Shown: positions 7,289 to 16,349 of the stretch, in pieces
How the letters are laid out: each line of letters begins with the position of its first letter
Numbering within the stretch: the first letter of the stretch is position 1
Source: Brevundimonas sp. UBA5713
GTDB taxonomy: Bacteria > Pseudomonadota > Alphaproteobacteria > Caulobacterales > Caulobacteraceae
NCBI RefSeq assembly: GCF_002419815.1
Contig: NZ_DIGV01000055.1
Span: 6,433-70,432 of the forward strand
Direction of reading: 5' to 3'
Length of the DNA: 64,000 nt
Notes under the pieces: generated by a model
Database searches by the model: none
What the model saw: only the letters and a program-made list of their open reading frames with translations
Told to the model about the DNA's origin: nothing
Program-made: the position numbers and the translations under genes

Positions 7289-9373
7289 TTACGGCTGTGC
7301 CGTCGTCGTCGCAGGCGACGTAGGCGCGCCATTCTTATAGCGTTCGAACCATTCCAGAATGGCGCTCATACGGGCGGCATTCTGTGACGGACGCACAGCC
7401 AGGCTGTGACCGACGCCGGGGATTTTCACCAGAGCGGTCGGTACGCCACGCAGCTGCAGGGCGGTGTAGTACTGCTCGGACTCGCTGACAGGCGTGCGAT
7501 AGTCCTCGCTGCCGACCACCACCATGGTCGGCGTGGTCACATTGCCGACCAGCGACAGCGGCGAACGCTGCCAATAGGTCTGCGGATTTTCCCACGGGAA
7601 CTCGCCGAACCAATAGCGGGCGAAGAAGGCGGGGTTATCGGCGGTCAGCACAAAGCTGGCCCAGTCAATTACCGGCTTTTGCACCACGGCGGCCTTGAAG
7701 CGGTCGGTCTTGCCGATGATCCAGCTGGTCAGCACGCCGCCGCCGGAGCCACCCGTGACGAACAGGCGATCCGGATCAGCCACACCGCGCGCAATCACAG
7801 CATCGACGCTGCTGATCAGGTCGTTATAGTCATTGCTGGGATAGTTGTGGTGGATCAGGTTGGCGAACTCGTCACCATACGACGTCGAGCCGCGCGGGTT
7901 CACCGACAGCACCGCATAGCCCGCTGCTGCCAACAGTTGGTTGTCGGTGGCAAAGTGCGGGCCATAGGCGGCAAACGGCCCGCCGTGGATTTCCAGCACC
8001 AGCGGATATTTCTGGCCTTCCACATAGCCCGCCGGAAGGGTCAGCCACGATTCAATCGCACGGCCGTCATGCGAGGAAGCGACCTCCAGTCTCTCGACCG
8101 CGCCCAAGGTCTTGCCATCCAGATAGTCGGCGTTGAGGCGCGTCAGCTGGGTCTGGCGACCTTGGCGCGCGACGTGGATGTCGGCAGGACGCAGGGCGCT
8201 GCCGCGCGTGAAGGCGATGGTGCCATCATTGGCCAGCGAGAATGAGCCGCCGGTGTAAGGGCGACCGATGTCGTCGCCGCTGAGGCCCTGAATGACCGTG
8301 GAAACCGTGCCGTCCAGCGTGACGCGCGCAACGGTGGTGGTGCCGTGGTCGTCATAGGCAAACAGGATCGAGCGCCCGTCCTTGCTCCAGACCGGAGACT
8401 GGACCGAACGGTCCAGATCGCCCGTCAGTACGCGGCGGTTGGAGCCGTCGGGGTTCATCACATACAGTCGGCTGTTGTGATAACCCATGCGCTGGTCGTC
8501 GAAGCCGACATAGGCGACGAGGCGACCATCGGGTGAGGCGACGGGCGACTGGTCAGGGCCGAGGCGGTCGGTCAGAGCCGTCAGCGCACCTGAGCGCACG
8601 TCCAGCGCATAGACCTCGCTGTTGTTGCTTTCGCGCTGCCAGTCCGGACCGCGATTGGCGCTGAGATAGAGGGTGGTGGCGTCGGGCGACCACGACAGCT
8701 TGCCGCTGTGGTGAAACTGTCCATCCGTGACCTGTCGTGCGCCGCCACCATCTGCGGGGGCAATGAACACTTGGCGATAGCCGGGCTTCAGATAGCCCTG
8801 ACCGTCGGCGCGATATGCGACGGAATCGATCACTTCCAGCGGCGGTGCCCACTGCGCGCCTTCGGGCTTGGTCAGCGCGGTGCCCAGCTTCGGGGCTTGA
8901 CCAGCCACCAGTACGGAATAGGCGATCTTGGTCCCGTCCGGCGACCAGCTGAGGCCGGTCGGCGTGTTGGGCAGGTTGGTCACACGCACGGACTCGCCAC
9001 TGTCGATCCAGCGCACGAACAGCTGGGCGCGTCCGCCCTCTGCGGTCGAGATATAGGCCACGCGCGTGCCATCGGGAGACCAGCGCGGCTGGCTGTGTGA
9101 TCCAGAGGATGCGACCAGCGGCGATTGCTGGCCCGTGCGCACGTCGATCATCCAGATCGTCGGGCGCATACGGTCGGTCATGATGTCTGCGGTTTGGCGC
9201 ACATAGACAATGCGCGAGCCGTCAGGGCTGATCTGCGGGTCGGATGCGACCTCCAGATTGAACAGGTCCTGCGCCTGAAAGCGCGCCGCCTCCGACGCCA
9301 GCGGCACCGGTTGGGCCACAACGGGCGTCGCCACCAGCATCAGGGCGCAGCAGGCCCAAATAGATTGTCTCAT
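7289..9373 (-). CDS. S9-family prolyl oligopeptidase / acylaminoacyl peptidase, secreted
   Basis: A 694-residue serine peptidase with a signal peptide (MRQSIWACCALMLVATPVVAQ). Residues of about 35-430 form a beta-propeller of PD40/TolB-type blades (repeated SPDGxxIxY and WSPDG motifs). The C-terminal alpha/beta hydrolase domain carries the nucleophile in TGGSGGG, the acid in VVGSEDYRTP and the histidine in PGVGHS. S9C enzymes release N-terminal dipeptides or acylated residues from short peptides, here probably in the periplasm. The start follows GAGGGGG at about ten bases. It is monocistronic and convergent with the sigma operon. Confidence 0.92.
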   Translation of the reverse strand: MRQSIWACCALMLVATPVVAQPVPLASEAARFQAQDLFNLEVASDPQISPDGSRIVYVRQTADIMTDRMRPTIWMIDVRTGQQSPLVASSGSHSQPRWSPDGTRVAYISTAEGGRAQLFVRWIDSGESVRVTNLPNTPTGLSWSPDGTKIAYSVLVAGQAPKLGTALTKPEGAQWAPPLEVIDSVAYRADGQGYLKPGYRQVFIAPADGGGARQVTDGQFHHSGKLSWSPDATTLYLSANRGPDWQRESNNSEVYALDVRSGALTALTDRLGPDQSPVASPDGRLVAYVGFDDQRMGYHNSRLYVMNPDGSNRRVLTGDLDRSVQSPVWSKDGRSILFAYDDHGTTTVARVTLDGTVSTVIQGLSGDDIGRPYTGGSFSLANDGTIAFTRGSALRPADIHVARQGRQTQLTRLNADYLDGKTLGAVERLEVASSHDGRAIESWLTLPAGYVEGQKYPLVLEIHGGPFAAYGPHFATDNQLLAAAGYAVLSVNPRGSTSYGDEFANLIHHNYPSNDYNDLISSVDAVIARGVADPDRLFVTGGSGGGVLTSWIIGKTDRFKAAVVQKPVIDWASFVLTADNPAFFARYWFGEFPWENPQTYWQRSPLSLVGNVTTPTMVVVGSEDYRTPVSESEQYYTALQLRGVPTALVKIPGVGHSLAVRPSQNAARMSAILEWFERYKNGAPTSPATTTAQP

Positions 9374-9460
9374 TTAATATAACCCCCTCGTAACTTTGGA
9401 CGATCATAGGTCCACGAAGGGGCGCGGCAAGCCGTTTTTACGCTGCCTATGGCCGGAGTC

Positions 9461-9712
9461 TTAGCACTCCAGACCGCGGCGCTGTCGGCGCTCGCAGCGG
9501 CGTTCTGCCTTTTCGCGCTTGGCGCGCAATTCTTCGTCCGAAGTGGTGACCGCATCGACGCCCGCGCCGACGACGGCACCTGTGGCCTTGGCCGCACCGC
9601 CCACCACGGCGGCACCGGCCCCCACGACAGTCCCTACCACGCAACCGGAGAGGGCCATCGCGCACAAGGTCGCGACAGACAGGCGGATCAGGGTGGAGGC
9701 AGTCGAGCGCAT
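9461..9712 (-). CDS. Small glycine-zipper lipoprotein
   Basis: 83 residues. The signal peptide ends in the lipobox LSGC (C24), followed by a glycine/alanine-rich zipper (VVGTVVGAGAAVVGGAAKATGAVVGAG) and a charged tail rich in Arg, Glu and two cysteines (RRCERRQRRGLEC). The design resembles small outer-membrane glycine-zipper lipoproteins that insert in or bridge to the envelope. No partner is evident from the neighbours, which are transcribed separately. Confidence 0.75.
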   Translation of the reverse strand: MRSTASTLIRLSVATLCAMALSGCVVGTVVGAGAAVVGGAAKATGAVVGAGVDAVTTSDEELRAKREKAERRCERRQRRGLEC

Positions 9713-9880
9713 GGCGGTACCTGTGTAGTTCGGAGCCTTAGCCTTAAGCGTTCAGTGGCCGTGTGGCTACCTTGGTAGTTGTTCTAACTGTGTTATATCG
9801 ACCTATCCGGGCATCACCTAAAAAGGGTCATGGCGCGCGTCTTACTACGTCAGAATCCGCGCATAGGCTTTGAAACCAAG

Positions 9881-10333
9881 ATGACGACCAACCTGACCCT
9901 GCGCCCGTTTGAGGCGGACAGAGATACGGCGCGCCTGTCCGATATCTGGCTTCGGGCCTCGGTGATCGCTCACCCCTTTATCGGCGAGGCGACCCTGCGC
10001 GAGCAGCAACCGCTGATGGAGGACGTCTACCTGCCGATGGCCAGCACATGGGTGGCGGAAACAGACGGGCAGGCGGTTGGCTTTGTGTGTCTGCTGAAAA
10101 GCCACATCGCGGCCCTGTTCGTCGATCCGGCCCATCAGGGGCAGGGGATCGGTCGGGCGCTGCTGGATTTTGCCGCCAGCCGCAACAATGTGCTGACGCT
10201 GGAAGTCTATACCGACAACACCAGGGCCGTAGCCTTCTATGAACGCTATGGCTTCACCATCGAAAGCCAGCGAGAGGCCGACGATCAGGGCCAACCCTAT
10301 GCCAATGCCCGCATGGTGTGGGTGCGCGTATAG
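9881..10333 (+). CDS. GNAT-family N-acetyltransferase
   Basis: A 150-residue acetyl-CoA-dependent acyltransferase. The N-terminal strand LTLRPFEADRDTARLSDIW, the acetyl-CoA loop DPAHQGQGIGRALLDFA (Q/RxxGxG/A type) and the final strand NTRAVAFYERYGFTIESQ are the GNAT signatures. The frame also opens at an ATG at 9830, giving 17 more residues, but the family normally begins near the residue I chose. The substrate is unknown. A strong terminator follows immediately. Confidence 0.88.
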   Translation: MTTNLTLRPFEADRDTARLSDIWLRASVIAHPFIGEATLREQQPLMEDVYLPMASTWVAETDGQAVGFVCLLKSHIAALFVDPAHQGQGIGRALLDFAASRNNVLTLEVYTDNTRAVAFYERYGFTIESQREADDQGQPYANARMVWVRV

Positions 10334-10334
10334 A

Positions 10335-10366
10335 AAAGGGCGCTGGAGTGATCCAGCGCCCTTTGT
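10335..10366. terminator. Rho-independent terminator
   Basis: Perfect arms GGGCGCTGGA and TCCAGCGCCC with a GTGA loop, flanked by AAA on the left and TTTG on the right. It serves the acetyltransferase gene and can also serve the convergent pirin gene. Confidence 0.85.
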
Positions 10367-10387
10367 CGTTTCGGAGGTCAGTCGGCC

Positions 10388-11083
10388 TTAGAGGCTGTCG
10401 ACCATGACCAGTTCGGCATCCTCCTTGGCGGTGATGGTGATCACGGCCTCGTCGATGATGCCTGCGCCGTCGCGGGCGTTGAGCTGGGTGCCGTTCACGT
10501 CCACCTGACCCACGGCGGGGACGAGATAGGCGCGGCGGCCCGATTTCAGCTCATAGCTCAGGCTCTCGCCAGCCTTCAGCGTGGCCGCCAGAACCTTGGC
10601 GTCGGCGTTGATCTTCAGGGCTTCGTCTGCCGGATCGCCGGAGGCGACGACGGTGAACTTGCCCGAGCGGTCCGACTTCGGAAACTCGCGCTGACCCCAC
10701 GAAGGTTCTGCACCCGGACGATCGGTCTCGATCCAGATTTGGAACAGCGTCGTCAGCTCGTCTTCCATATTGTATTCGGCGTGACGAACACCCGTGCCGG
10801 CGCTCATGACCTGAACGTCGCCAGCACCAGTGCGGCCTTGGTTACCCATGGAATCCTGGTGTGTGATGGCCCCCGTGCGGACATAGGTGATGATTTCCAT
10901 GTCAGCGTGCGGGTGCGGCGGGAAGCCCGACTTCGGACCGATCTCGTCATCGTTCCAGACGCGCAGACGGCCCCAGCCCATACGGTTCGGATCGTAATAG
11001 TTGGCGAACGAGAAGTGGTGCTTGGCATTCAGCCAGCCGTGGTTGGCACCACCGAGGGTATTGAAAGGACGGACATCGATCAT
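10388..11083 (-). CDS. Pirin-family protein (YhhW-type bicupin)
   Basis: 231 residues. The N-terminal cupin has the pirin metal-site motifs PPHPHADMEIITYV and AGTGVRHAEYN, which supply the three histidines and a glutamate that bind iron; the rest is the second cupin-like domain. Some members have quercetin 2,3-dioxygenase activity and others act as metal-dependent regulators, so the role here is not settled. The ATG at 11083 is preceded by GGGGAG; the frame is open upstream without similarity. A small palindrome lies 63-75 bases upstream. Confidence 0.9.
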   Translation of the reverse strand: MIDVRPFNTLGGANHGWLNAKHHFSFANYYDPNRMGWGRLRVWNDDEIGPKSGFPPHPHADMEIITYVRTGAITHQDSMGNQGRTGAGDVQVMSAGTGVRHAEYNMEDELTTLFQIWIETDRPGAEPSWGQREFPKSDRSGKFTVVASGDPADEALKINADAKVLAATLKAGESLSYELKSGRRAYLVPAVGQVDVNGTQLNARDGAGIIDEAVITITAKEDAELVMVDSL

Positions 11084-11145
11084 GGTGATCTCCCCAACGC
11101 TTAAAGTGTGCAGCCCGTTGCTGCGTCGTTGAGAGCTATATAAGG

Positions 11146-11158
11146 AACAGTTACTGTT
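11146..11158. promoter_or_regulatory. Small palindrome upstream of pirin gene
   Basis: AACAGT and ACTGTT flank a single central T, 63-75 bases before the pirin start and next to the AT-rich TATATAA stretch that could be a -10 region. A repressor site is possible. It may equally be chance at the edge of the AT-rich island. Confidence 0.25.
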
Positions 11159-11188
11159 ACGAATAGGGGGTGGGGTGATCACGGATTG

Positions 11189-12147
11189 TTACAGATCTTC
11201 GGGGTAGCTCGTGAGTAATCCCAAATAAGTAGGGAGGAACCATTCCCTCCAGATGTCTTCATAGTTTTTGGGCAAAACTGATAGTCCGTGCCACAACATA
11301 TAAATATCATGCTTTTTTTGTTCTTCGTTGGGATTTCCGTGGAATGTAGTGATGTCAACTAAAGGTATAGAGCTTTGTATTAGTTCTGGTTGACCATTAT
11401 GTATAAATCTTCTGAGTCCATCGCGGTAATGACCAATAATTGGGCACATTTCTACGTCATACCAAAAATCATACGCCTCAATTCTCTTTGCAAAGTATTC
11501 CGCCATAGATCTCCAATCACCATCAGAGTGGAATTTTAATTCGGAATATTGATACGTAAATCTTTGAAATGCTGAAATAAGCTTTGATCTTTTGGCGTAC
11601 CACCTTAAAGCATTGGTGCCGACTTCAGAATTTATACTATTTGCTTTAGGTATATAAATCATTTTGCTTGATTTATTGCGATAATCTTCTTTTTGCGGTA
11701 AAAGTATTTTGTCTATATAGTCATTTAGGCATACAAAATTGCATGTTTTGTTTTTTATATCTGCAATTACTAATAAAACAGGAAGTGCTATTCCCATTCT
11801 CTGAATGGTTACCAATTCGCTCGTTTCTAGTTTGAATTTGTAACATTCTACTTCTTTGAATTGTCTTTTATCTAAAATCTCAAAACTTTTTTCTACATTC
11901 CCTCGTTCGTATATTTTTTTCTTTTGAAAGGTGGGAGATTCAGTGCTTTTTAACTGAACAAAAAATGTTCACCAAGTGTTTGCGGGTATTCAGAATCTTT
12001 TTCAAAAACTTCTACTGCAAAATCTAGGCCGTAATCTGGCTTGTATTCTCTGATTACCCAATTTTTCGGTAGTAAAGACTTTAGTAGGGCTATCCCTTTT
12101 TCGTCAGTGAGGTGTTGAGGTGATCTTTGCTTTGCTTTTGCGGTCAT
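11189..12147 (-). pseudogene. DUF4365 gene broken by a one-base frameshift
   Basis: Two consecutive reading frames join into one protein of about 319 residues if one T is added to a run of six (minus-strand T6, 11965-11970). The N-terminal part has DEKG, KPDYGLDFAVEV and, across the frameshift, HFFVQLK. This D...E...QxK spacing is the PD-(D/E)xK nuclease-like core of DUF4365 proteins, which are common in islands and near defence genes. As read, the first piece ends HFLFS-stop, losing the QLK lysine. The remainder (about 250 residues) is intact and in frame. The gene is strikingly AT-rich next to its GC-rich neighbours, so it looks acquired. A real mutation, a sequencing error in the homopolymer, or programmed slippage are all possible. 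Confidence 0.75.
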
Positions 12148-12176
12148 TTTCATGAGTTTGCACATAATTTGGATTG
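11189..12176. other. AT-rich foreign insert between pirin and aroC
   Basis: Sampled lines here are roughly 20-40% GC, against about 60% or more on both sides. It contains only the DUF4365 gene. I saw no integrase, no tRNA end and no clear direct repeats at the edges, so the mode of entry is unknown. Confidence 0.65.
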
Positions 12177-13262
12177 CTATCCCACCTGCGCCCTGTGCCG
12201 CAGCTTCGCATCCGCCAGTACAATCGCTGCCATCGCTTCGACTACTGGAACGCCGCGCAGGGCGACGCAGGGGTCGTGGCGGCCTTTGGTGCGTAGATCC
12301 ACTTCGGCGCCATCGCGGTTGATGGTCTGGCGATGGGTGAGGATGGAGGAGGTGGGTTTGAAGGCCACGCGGGCGGTGACGGGCTGGCCTGTCGAGATGC
12401 CGCCGAGGATGCCGCCCGCCTTGTTCGACAGGAAGACAGGCTCGCCGTCGGGACCGATGCGCATTTCGTCGGCGTTTTCCTCGCCTGACAGCATGGCGGC
12501 CTCGAAGCCCGCGCCGATTTCCACGCCCTTGACGGCGTTGATGGTCATCAGGCCCGCGGCCAGTTCGCTATCCAGCTTGGCATAGAGCGGTGCGCCCCAT
12601 CCGGCAGGCACGCCGGTGACTTCCAGCGCCACGACCGCGCCGATGCTGGAGCCTGCCTTGCGCACGGTATCCAGATAGGCTTCCCATTCCGGCACCACTT
12701 CATTGGATGCCGCGAACAGGGCGTTGTCGTAAACGGCGCTGAAGTCGATCTGGTCGTCAGGGATGCGGTGCGGGCCAAGCTGCACCACGCCTGCACGGAT
12801 TTGGATGCTGTCACCCAGAACCTTGCGCGCCACGGCACCGGCAGCCACGCGGCTGGCCGTTTCGCGGGCGGATGAGCGACCGCCGCCGCGATAGTCGCGC
12901 ACGCCATATTTGGCCTGATAGGCAAAGTCGGCATGACCGGGGCGGAAGGCGTGGGCGATCTCGCCATAGTCCTTGGAGCGCTGGTCGGTGTTTTCGATCA
13001 TCAGGCTGATCGGCGTGCCGGTGGTGACGGGGCCGTTGCCATCGTCGAACACGCCGGACAGGATTTTGACCGCGTCGGCCTCTTGGCGCTGGGTGACGAA
13101 ACGGCTGCCGCCCGGTTTGCGCTGGTCCAGATACGGCTGGATGTCCGCTTCGGTCAGCGGGATCAGCGGCGGGCAGCCGTCAACGACGACGCCAATGGCC
13201 GGCCCGTGGCTTTCGCCCCAGGTGGTGATGCGGAACAGGTGACCGAAGCTGTTATGTGACAT
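12177..13262 (-). CDS. aroC: Chorismate synthase
   Basis: A 361-residue enzyme that makes chorismate from 5-enolpyruvylshikimate-3-phosphate using reduced FMN, the last common step of aromatic synthesis. Signature stretches are [11 protein letters not shown] (residues 10-20), [18 protein letters not shown] (about 131-148) and RTKGRHDPC near the C-terminus. Length is normal for the bacterial enzyme. It is followed on the same strand by the AT-rich DUF4365 gene and preceded by a DnaJ-like gene 11 bases away. Confidence 0.97.
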   Translation of the reverse strand: MSHNSFGHLFRITTWGESHGPAIGVVVDGCPPLIPLTEADIQPYLDQRKPGGSRFVTQRQEADAVKILSGVFDDGNGPVTTGTPISLMIENTDQRSKDYGEIAHAFRPGHADFAYQAKYGVRDYRGGGRSSARETASRVAAGAVARKVLGDSIQIRAGVVQLGPHRIPDDQIDFSAVYDNALFAASNEVVPEWEAYLDTVRKAGSSIGAVVALEVTGVPAGWGAPLYAKLDSELAAGLMTINAVKGVEIGAGFEAAMLSGEENADEMRIGPDGEPVFLSNKAGGILGGISTGQPVTARVAFKPTSSILTHRQTINRDGAEVDLRTKGRHDPCVALRGVPVVEAMAAIVLADAKLRHRAQVG

Positions 13263-13273
13263 GGGTACGGGGA

Positions 13274-13984
13274 TTAAGCCGCTGCGCTATGGTCCGTCCA
13301 GACCCGAGTGAAGCGGGCCAGCATATCTTCAACCGCCGAGGGCATGTCGTCACAGCCTTCCAGCTTGATGAACAGGTCTCCGGCAGGGCGGTTGCCGCGG
13401 GCGGGCAGGCCTAATCCCTTGAAGCACAGACGTACGGGCTCGACCATGTCGGGCACCAGCCATGCGACCTGTGGCCCTGCGTGGGTGTCGATCTCGATGC
13501 GGCCCCCGTCTCGCAGATAGCGATGGGCGATCCGATGGGTGACAAACAGATCGCCGTCCAGCACCGACATGTCGTCGGCAGGGCGGATCATCACCGGCAC
13601 CTGCTGGCCGTCATCCAGCCGCACACGGTCGGCAGTACGGATGCCCGGCGGAATGTGCACCAGCAAACGCCGCCCGGACAGTTTCAGCGACACACAGCCG
13701 CCGTGCAGGGCCTGCATCGGCGTGATCACCAACAAGGGCGGCGGGGTAAAGGCCTTTTCCGCAGGGCGCGGCGTAAGCGGAACGGGCAGGGGCGCAGGCT
13801 GGGCCTGAAGCAGGTGATAGGCGTCGATGACGGCGCGAAACCGCTCTACATCGCCGCCTGCGCTGTCGGGATGGGCGGCCTTGGCCGCGCGGCGAAAGGC
13901 CGCCGACAGGCCGTCAGCCCCCACCGGAGCGCGCAGCCCCAGCAGGCGACAGGCCTCTGTCACGGTCATTGCCTTGCCATCCAT
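13274..13984 (-). CDS. DnaJ-like J-domain protein without zinc finger
   Basis: About 236 residues. The N-terminal J-domain (about 1-60) holds the HPD motif ([11 protein letters not shown]) that stimulates DnaK ATPase. A proline-rich linker and a DnaJ C-terminal substrate-binding region follow ([27 protein letters not shown] and [24 protein letters not shown]). There is no CxxCxGxG zinc region, so it resembles CbpA-type rather than DnaJ itself. The frame allows GTG at 13993 and ATGs at 13984 and 13969; the ATG at 13984 has GCAGGG at good distance. It lies in the same orientation as aroC and is probably co-transcribed. Confidence 0.85.
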   Translation of the reverse strand: MDGKAMTVTEACRLLGLRAPVGADGLSAAFRRAAKAAHPDSAGGDVERFRAVIDAYHLLQAQPAPLPVPLTPRPAEKAFTPPPLLVITPMQALHGGCVSLKLSGRRLLVHIPPGIRTADRVRLDDGQQVPVMIRPADDMSVLDGDLFVTHRIAHRYLRDGGRIEIDTHAGPQVAWLVPDMVEPVRLCFKGLGLPARGNRPAGDLFIKLEGCDDMPSAVEDMLARFTRVWTDHSAAA

Positions 13985-14096
13985 GGGGCGCACCCTGCGG
14001 CCATATGGTCAAGAGCGGGTTAACCTTGATCAATTCGTGCGCAAACCTCGTGTCTTTGACTTGGGCCAGCGGGCGTGGCGGCTGTATAGCAGGGGC

Positions 14097-14759
14097 ATGA
14101 GCCATTCCGTCATTCCGCCCAGCCCCAGTCACGATGACTATGCGGCCCAACTAGCCGCCAATGCCGACGACACCGTCTATGACGGCGATAACCCCGTCGC
14201 CCTGTTCATCGACTGGCTGGCGCAGGCGCGACAGGCCGAGCCGAATGACGCCAATGCCATGACCTTGGCGACGGTCGATGCCGACGGCATGCCCGATGCC
14301 CGCATTGTGCTGCTGAAGGATATCGACGCCGACGGCTTTACCTTCTTCTCCAACACCCAAAGCGCCAAGGGGCAGGAACTGGCCGACAGGCCGGTTGCGG
14401 CGCTGGTATTCCACTGGAAGTCGCTGCGCCGTCAGGTGCGGGTGCGCGGAGTGGTCGAGCCGGTCTCCGCTGCCGAGGCCGATGCCTATTTCGCCAGCCG
14501 CGCGCGTGAAAGCCGTATCGGTGCATGGGCGTCGGACCAGTCCCGTCCGCTGGACAGCCGCGCGCAACTGGAACAGCGGGTTCAGGAACAGACCGAGCGT
14601 TTCGAGGGGCAGGACGTGCCGCGACCCGAACACTGGGCCGGATGGCGACTGAGGCCGCAGTCTATCGAGTTCTGGCGTGATCGCGCCTTCCGCCTTCACG
14701 ACCGTATGCAGTTCCGTAAGGACGCAGAGGGCTGGACGAAAACGCGGCTCTATCCCTGA
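14097..14759 (+). CDS. pdxH: Pyridoxamine 5'-phosphate oxidase
   Basis: A 220-residue FMN enzyme that oxidises pyridoxamine- or pyridoxine-5'-phosphate to pyridoxal phosphate. The FMN/substrate motifs are all present: [20 protein letters not shown], the stretch [30 protein letters not shown] and [14 protein letters not shown]...RLHDR. It starts at ATG 14097; longer readings run back into the divergent DnaJ-like gene. It is divergent from the DnaJ-like gene and convergent with a TetR gene seven bases away. Confidence 0.96.
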   Translation: MSHSVIPPSPSHDDYAAQLAANADDTVYDGDNPVALFIDWLAQARQAEPNDANAMTLATVDADGMPDARIVLLKDIDADGFTFFSNTQSAKGQELADRPVAALVFHWKSLRRQVRVRGVVEPVSAAEADAYFASRARESRIGAWASDQSRPLDSRAQLEQRVQEQTERFEGQDVPRPEHWAGWRLRPQSIEFWRDRAFRLHDRMQFRKDAEGWTKTRLYP

Positions 14760-14765
14760 TCGGGA

Positions 14766-15368
14766 TCAGACGCCGTAGCGGGCCCAGAAGGTCTGAACGG
14801 CGTCTTCGGCAATGGCGGCAGGGGTGCGGTTCAATACCGGATCCTTGCCCATGGCCAGCGGCAGCAGCATGATCGGGTGTTCCACCATGCCCAGAAGCTG
14901 GCTGACCGCCCAGCTGGATTTCTCCATTCGGGTCAGGCCCTGGGCATTCATCTGGTCGAACATATCGATCAGGTTTTGGGCGATGTTTCCGCGCCCTTCG
15001 TCGAAGAAGTCAGCCACAACCCCTTCAAATCGTTGGCGTTCAGAAATGATCAGGCGGAACATTCTCCGCACGAACGGGTCGGCGAGAAACTCTGCATAGC
15101 TGATCATAAACTGTGTCAGCTTTTGACGGCTGGGCGGACCTTCGGATTTGACCGCCTCCATCCGCTTGCCGAAATCCTGCGCGGCATCTTTTACGACCGC
15201 TTCGAACAGGGCCGCCTTGCTCTCGAAGAACATATAGAGGGTGGCGGTAGAAACGCTGGCTTCACGCGCGATGGGCTCTATGCGGGTGGCTGCATAGCCA
15301 ACCGATACGAACTGATGGCGCGCTTCGCGGACAATGGCGAGCGCTCGGGGATCCTGTGTCGGATGCAT
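14766..15368 (-). CDS. TetR/AcrR-family regulator
   Basis: A 200-residue repressor-like protein. The N-terminal helix-turn-helix is seen in RHQFVSVGYAATRIEPIAREASVSTATLYMFFESKAALFEAVV (about residues 17-58), with a C-terminal ligand domain of the AefR-like kind (FMISYAEFLADPFVRRMFRLIISERQRF). Its target is not obvious: pdxH is convergent and uridine kinase lies behind it on the same strand. The ligand is unknown. Confidence 0.9.
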   Translation of the reverse strand: MHPTQDPRALAIVREARHQFVSVGYAATRIEPIAREASVSTATLYMFFESKAALFEAVVKDAAQDFGKRMEAVKSEGPPSRQKLTQFMISYAEFLADPFVRRMFRLIISERQRFEGVVADFFDEGRGNIAQNLIDMFDQMNAQGLTRMEKSSWAVSQLLGMVEHPIMLLPLAMGKDPVLNRTPAAIAEDAVQTFWARYGV

Positions 15369-15506
15369 GCAGGCGGCAACGTTCGTCGATTGCTGTTTCT
15401 AAGCTTGACCATGGCGCAATAGTCTACACCGCGCAAGCACAGCTATATTTGCATCGGAAATGCAATAACGGAACCGCAGAGGTCTTATCCGTAAAGTTAC
15501 GTAAGA

Positions 15507-16166
15507 TCACACGGAACAAATATTGGGATTGTATTTTAACAACTTAGGATGGGTGAGTACGGGTGCGACCAAACGTACCACGGCCTGACGATCAATCAGT
15601 CGTACGGCTGCCGTTGCGTCTGCCACTATGAAATCGGCATGTACGCGGGAGGGTTCGGTAAAGCTCTCGTGACCCGGCCGGACCGTCAGCAGATATTGGT
15701 TCACCACAGAGTCAGCGGTGCGCCCGCGCTCGATCTGATCGCGCAGCAAACGGCGGATGAAGCGGATGTCGGCGGGGGTGTCGACAAACACCTTGATGTC
15801 GAACAGATCGCACAGGGCGGCATTACACAGCACATGGGTGCCTTCGATCACCACCACCTCGGCGGCGCGCACGGGCTCGCCACCGGCTTCGCGGCCGTGG
15901 GTGATGAAGGAATAGATCGGGGCGACAATGTCCTGACCGGCTTTCAGCGCCTTGAGGTCGCGGATCAGCAGATCGTGATCGCGTGCGTCAACATGGTCGA
16001 AATCATGCGTGGCCGGATCAAATCCGGGAACGGAGGCGGCGTCCTTATAATAGGAATCCTCTCGCAACAGGGTGGCGCAGCCTTGTGGAAGCGAGGAAAT
16101 CAGGGCTTCGGCCAGAGTGGACTTGCCCGAGCCCGAGCCGCCGGTGATCGCGATGAGGATGGTCAT
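15507..16166 (-). CDS. udk: Uridine kinase / phosphoribulokinase-family kinase
   Basis: About 219 residues. The P-loop GGSGSGKST occupies residues 9-17, followed by DSYYKD and the DFDHVDARDHDLLIRDL segment, which match uridine kinase, and VVVIEGTHVLC (Walker B region). It phosphorylates uridine/cytidine in pyrimidine salvage. The ATG at 16166 has GAGGCAGG upstream; the frame opens further to 16223 without similarity. It lies alone between a TetR gene and a divergent acyl-CoA ligase. Confidence 0.9.
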   Translation of the reverse strand: MTILIAITGGSGSGKSTLAEALISSLPQGCATLLREDSYYKDAASVPGFDPATHDFDHVDARDHDLLIRDLKALKAGQDIVAPIYSFITHGREAGGEPVRAAEVVVIEGTHVLCNAALCDLFDIKVFVDTPADIRFIRRLLRDQIERGRTADSVVNQYLLTVRPGHESFTEPSRVHADFIVADATAAVRLIDRQAVVRLVAPVLTHPKLLKYNPNICSV

Positions 16167-16349
16167 GGTCCTGCCTCTCTCACCCGATGACCCGTTCAGC
16201 AAGTCGGCAAAGGTCGTATTCACAGCTTTTCATGGCTGAAGCTGACCTTAGGTCACATTGATCCTGTCGTGTTTCTTATCATAGCCTGCTGACCAAGCGC
16301 CGATCGACGAACAACGAGCGCATTTGGCATAGGTTTAGGAGGATACACG

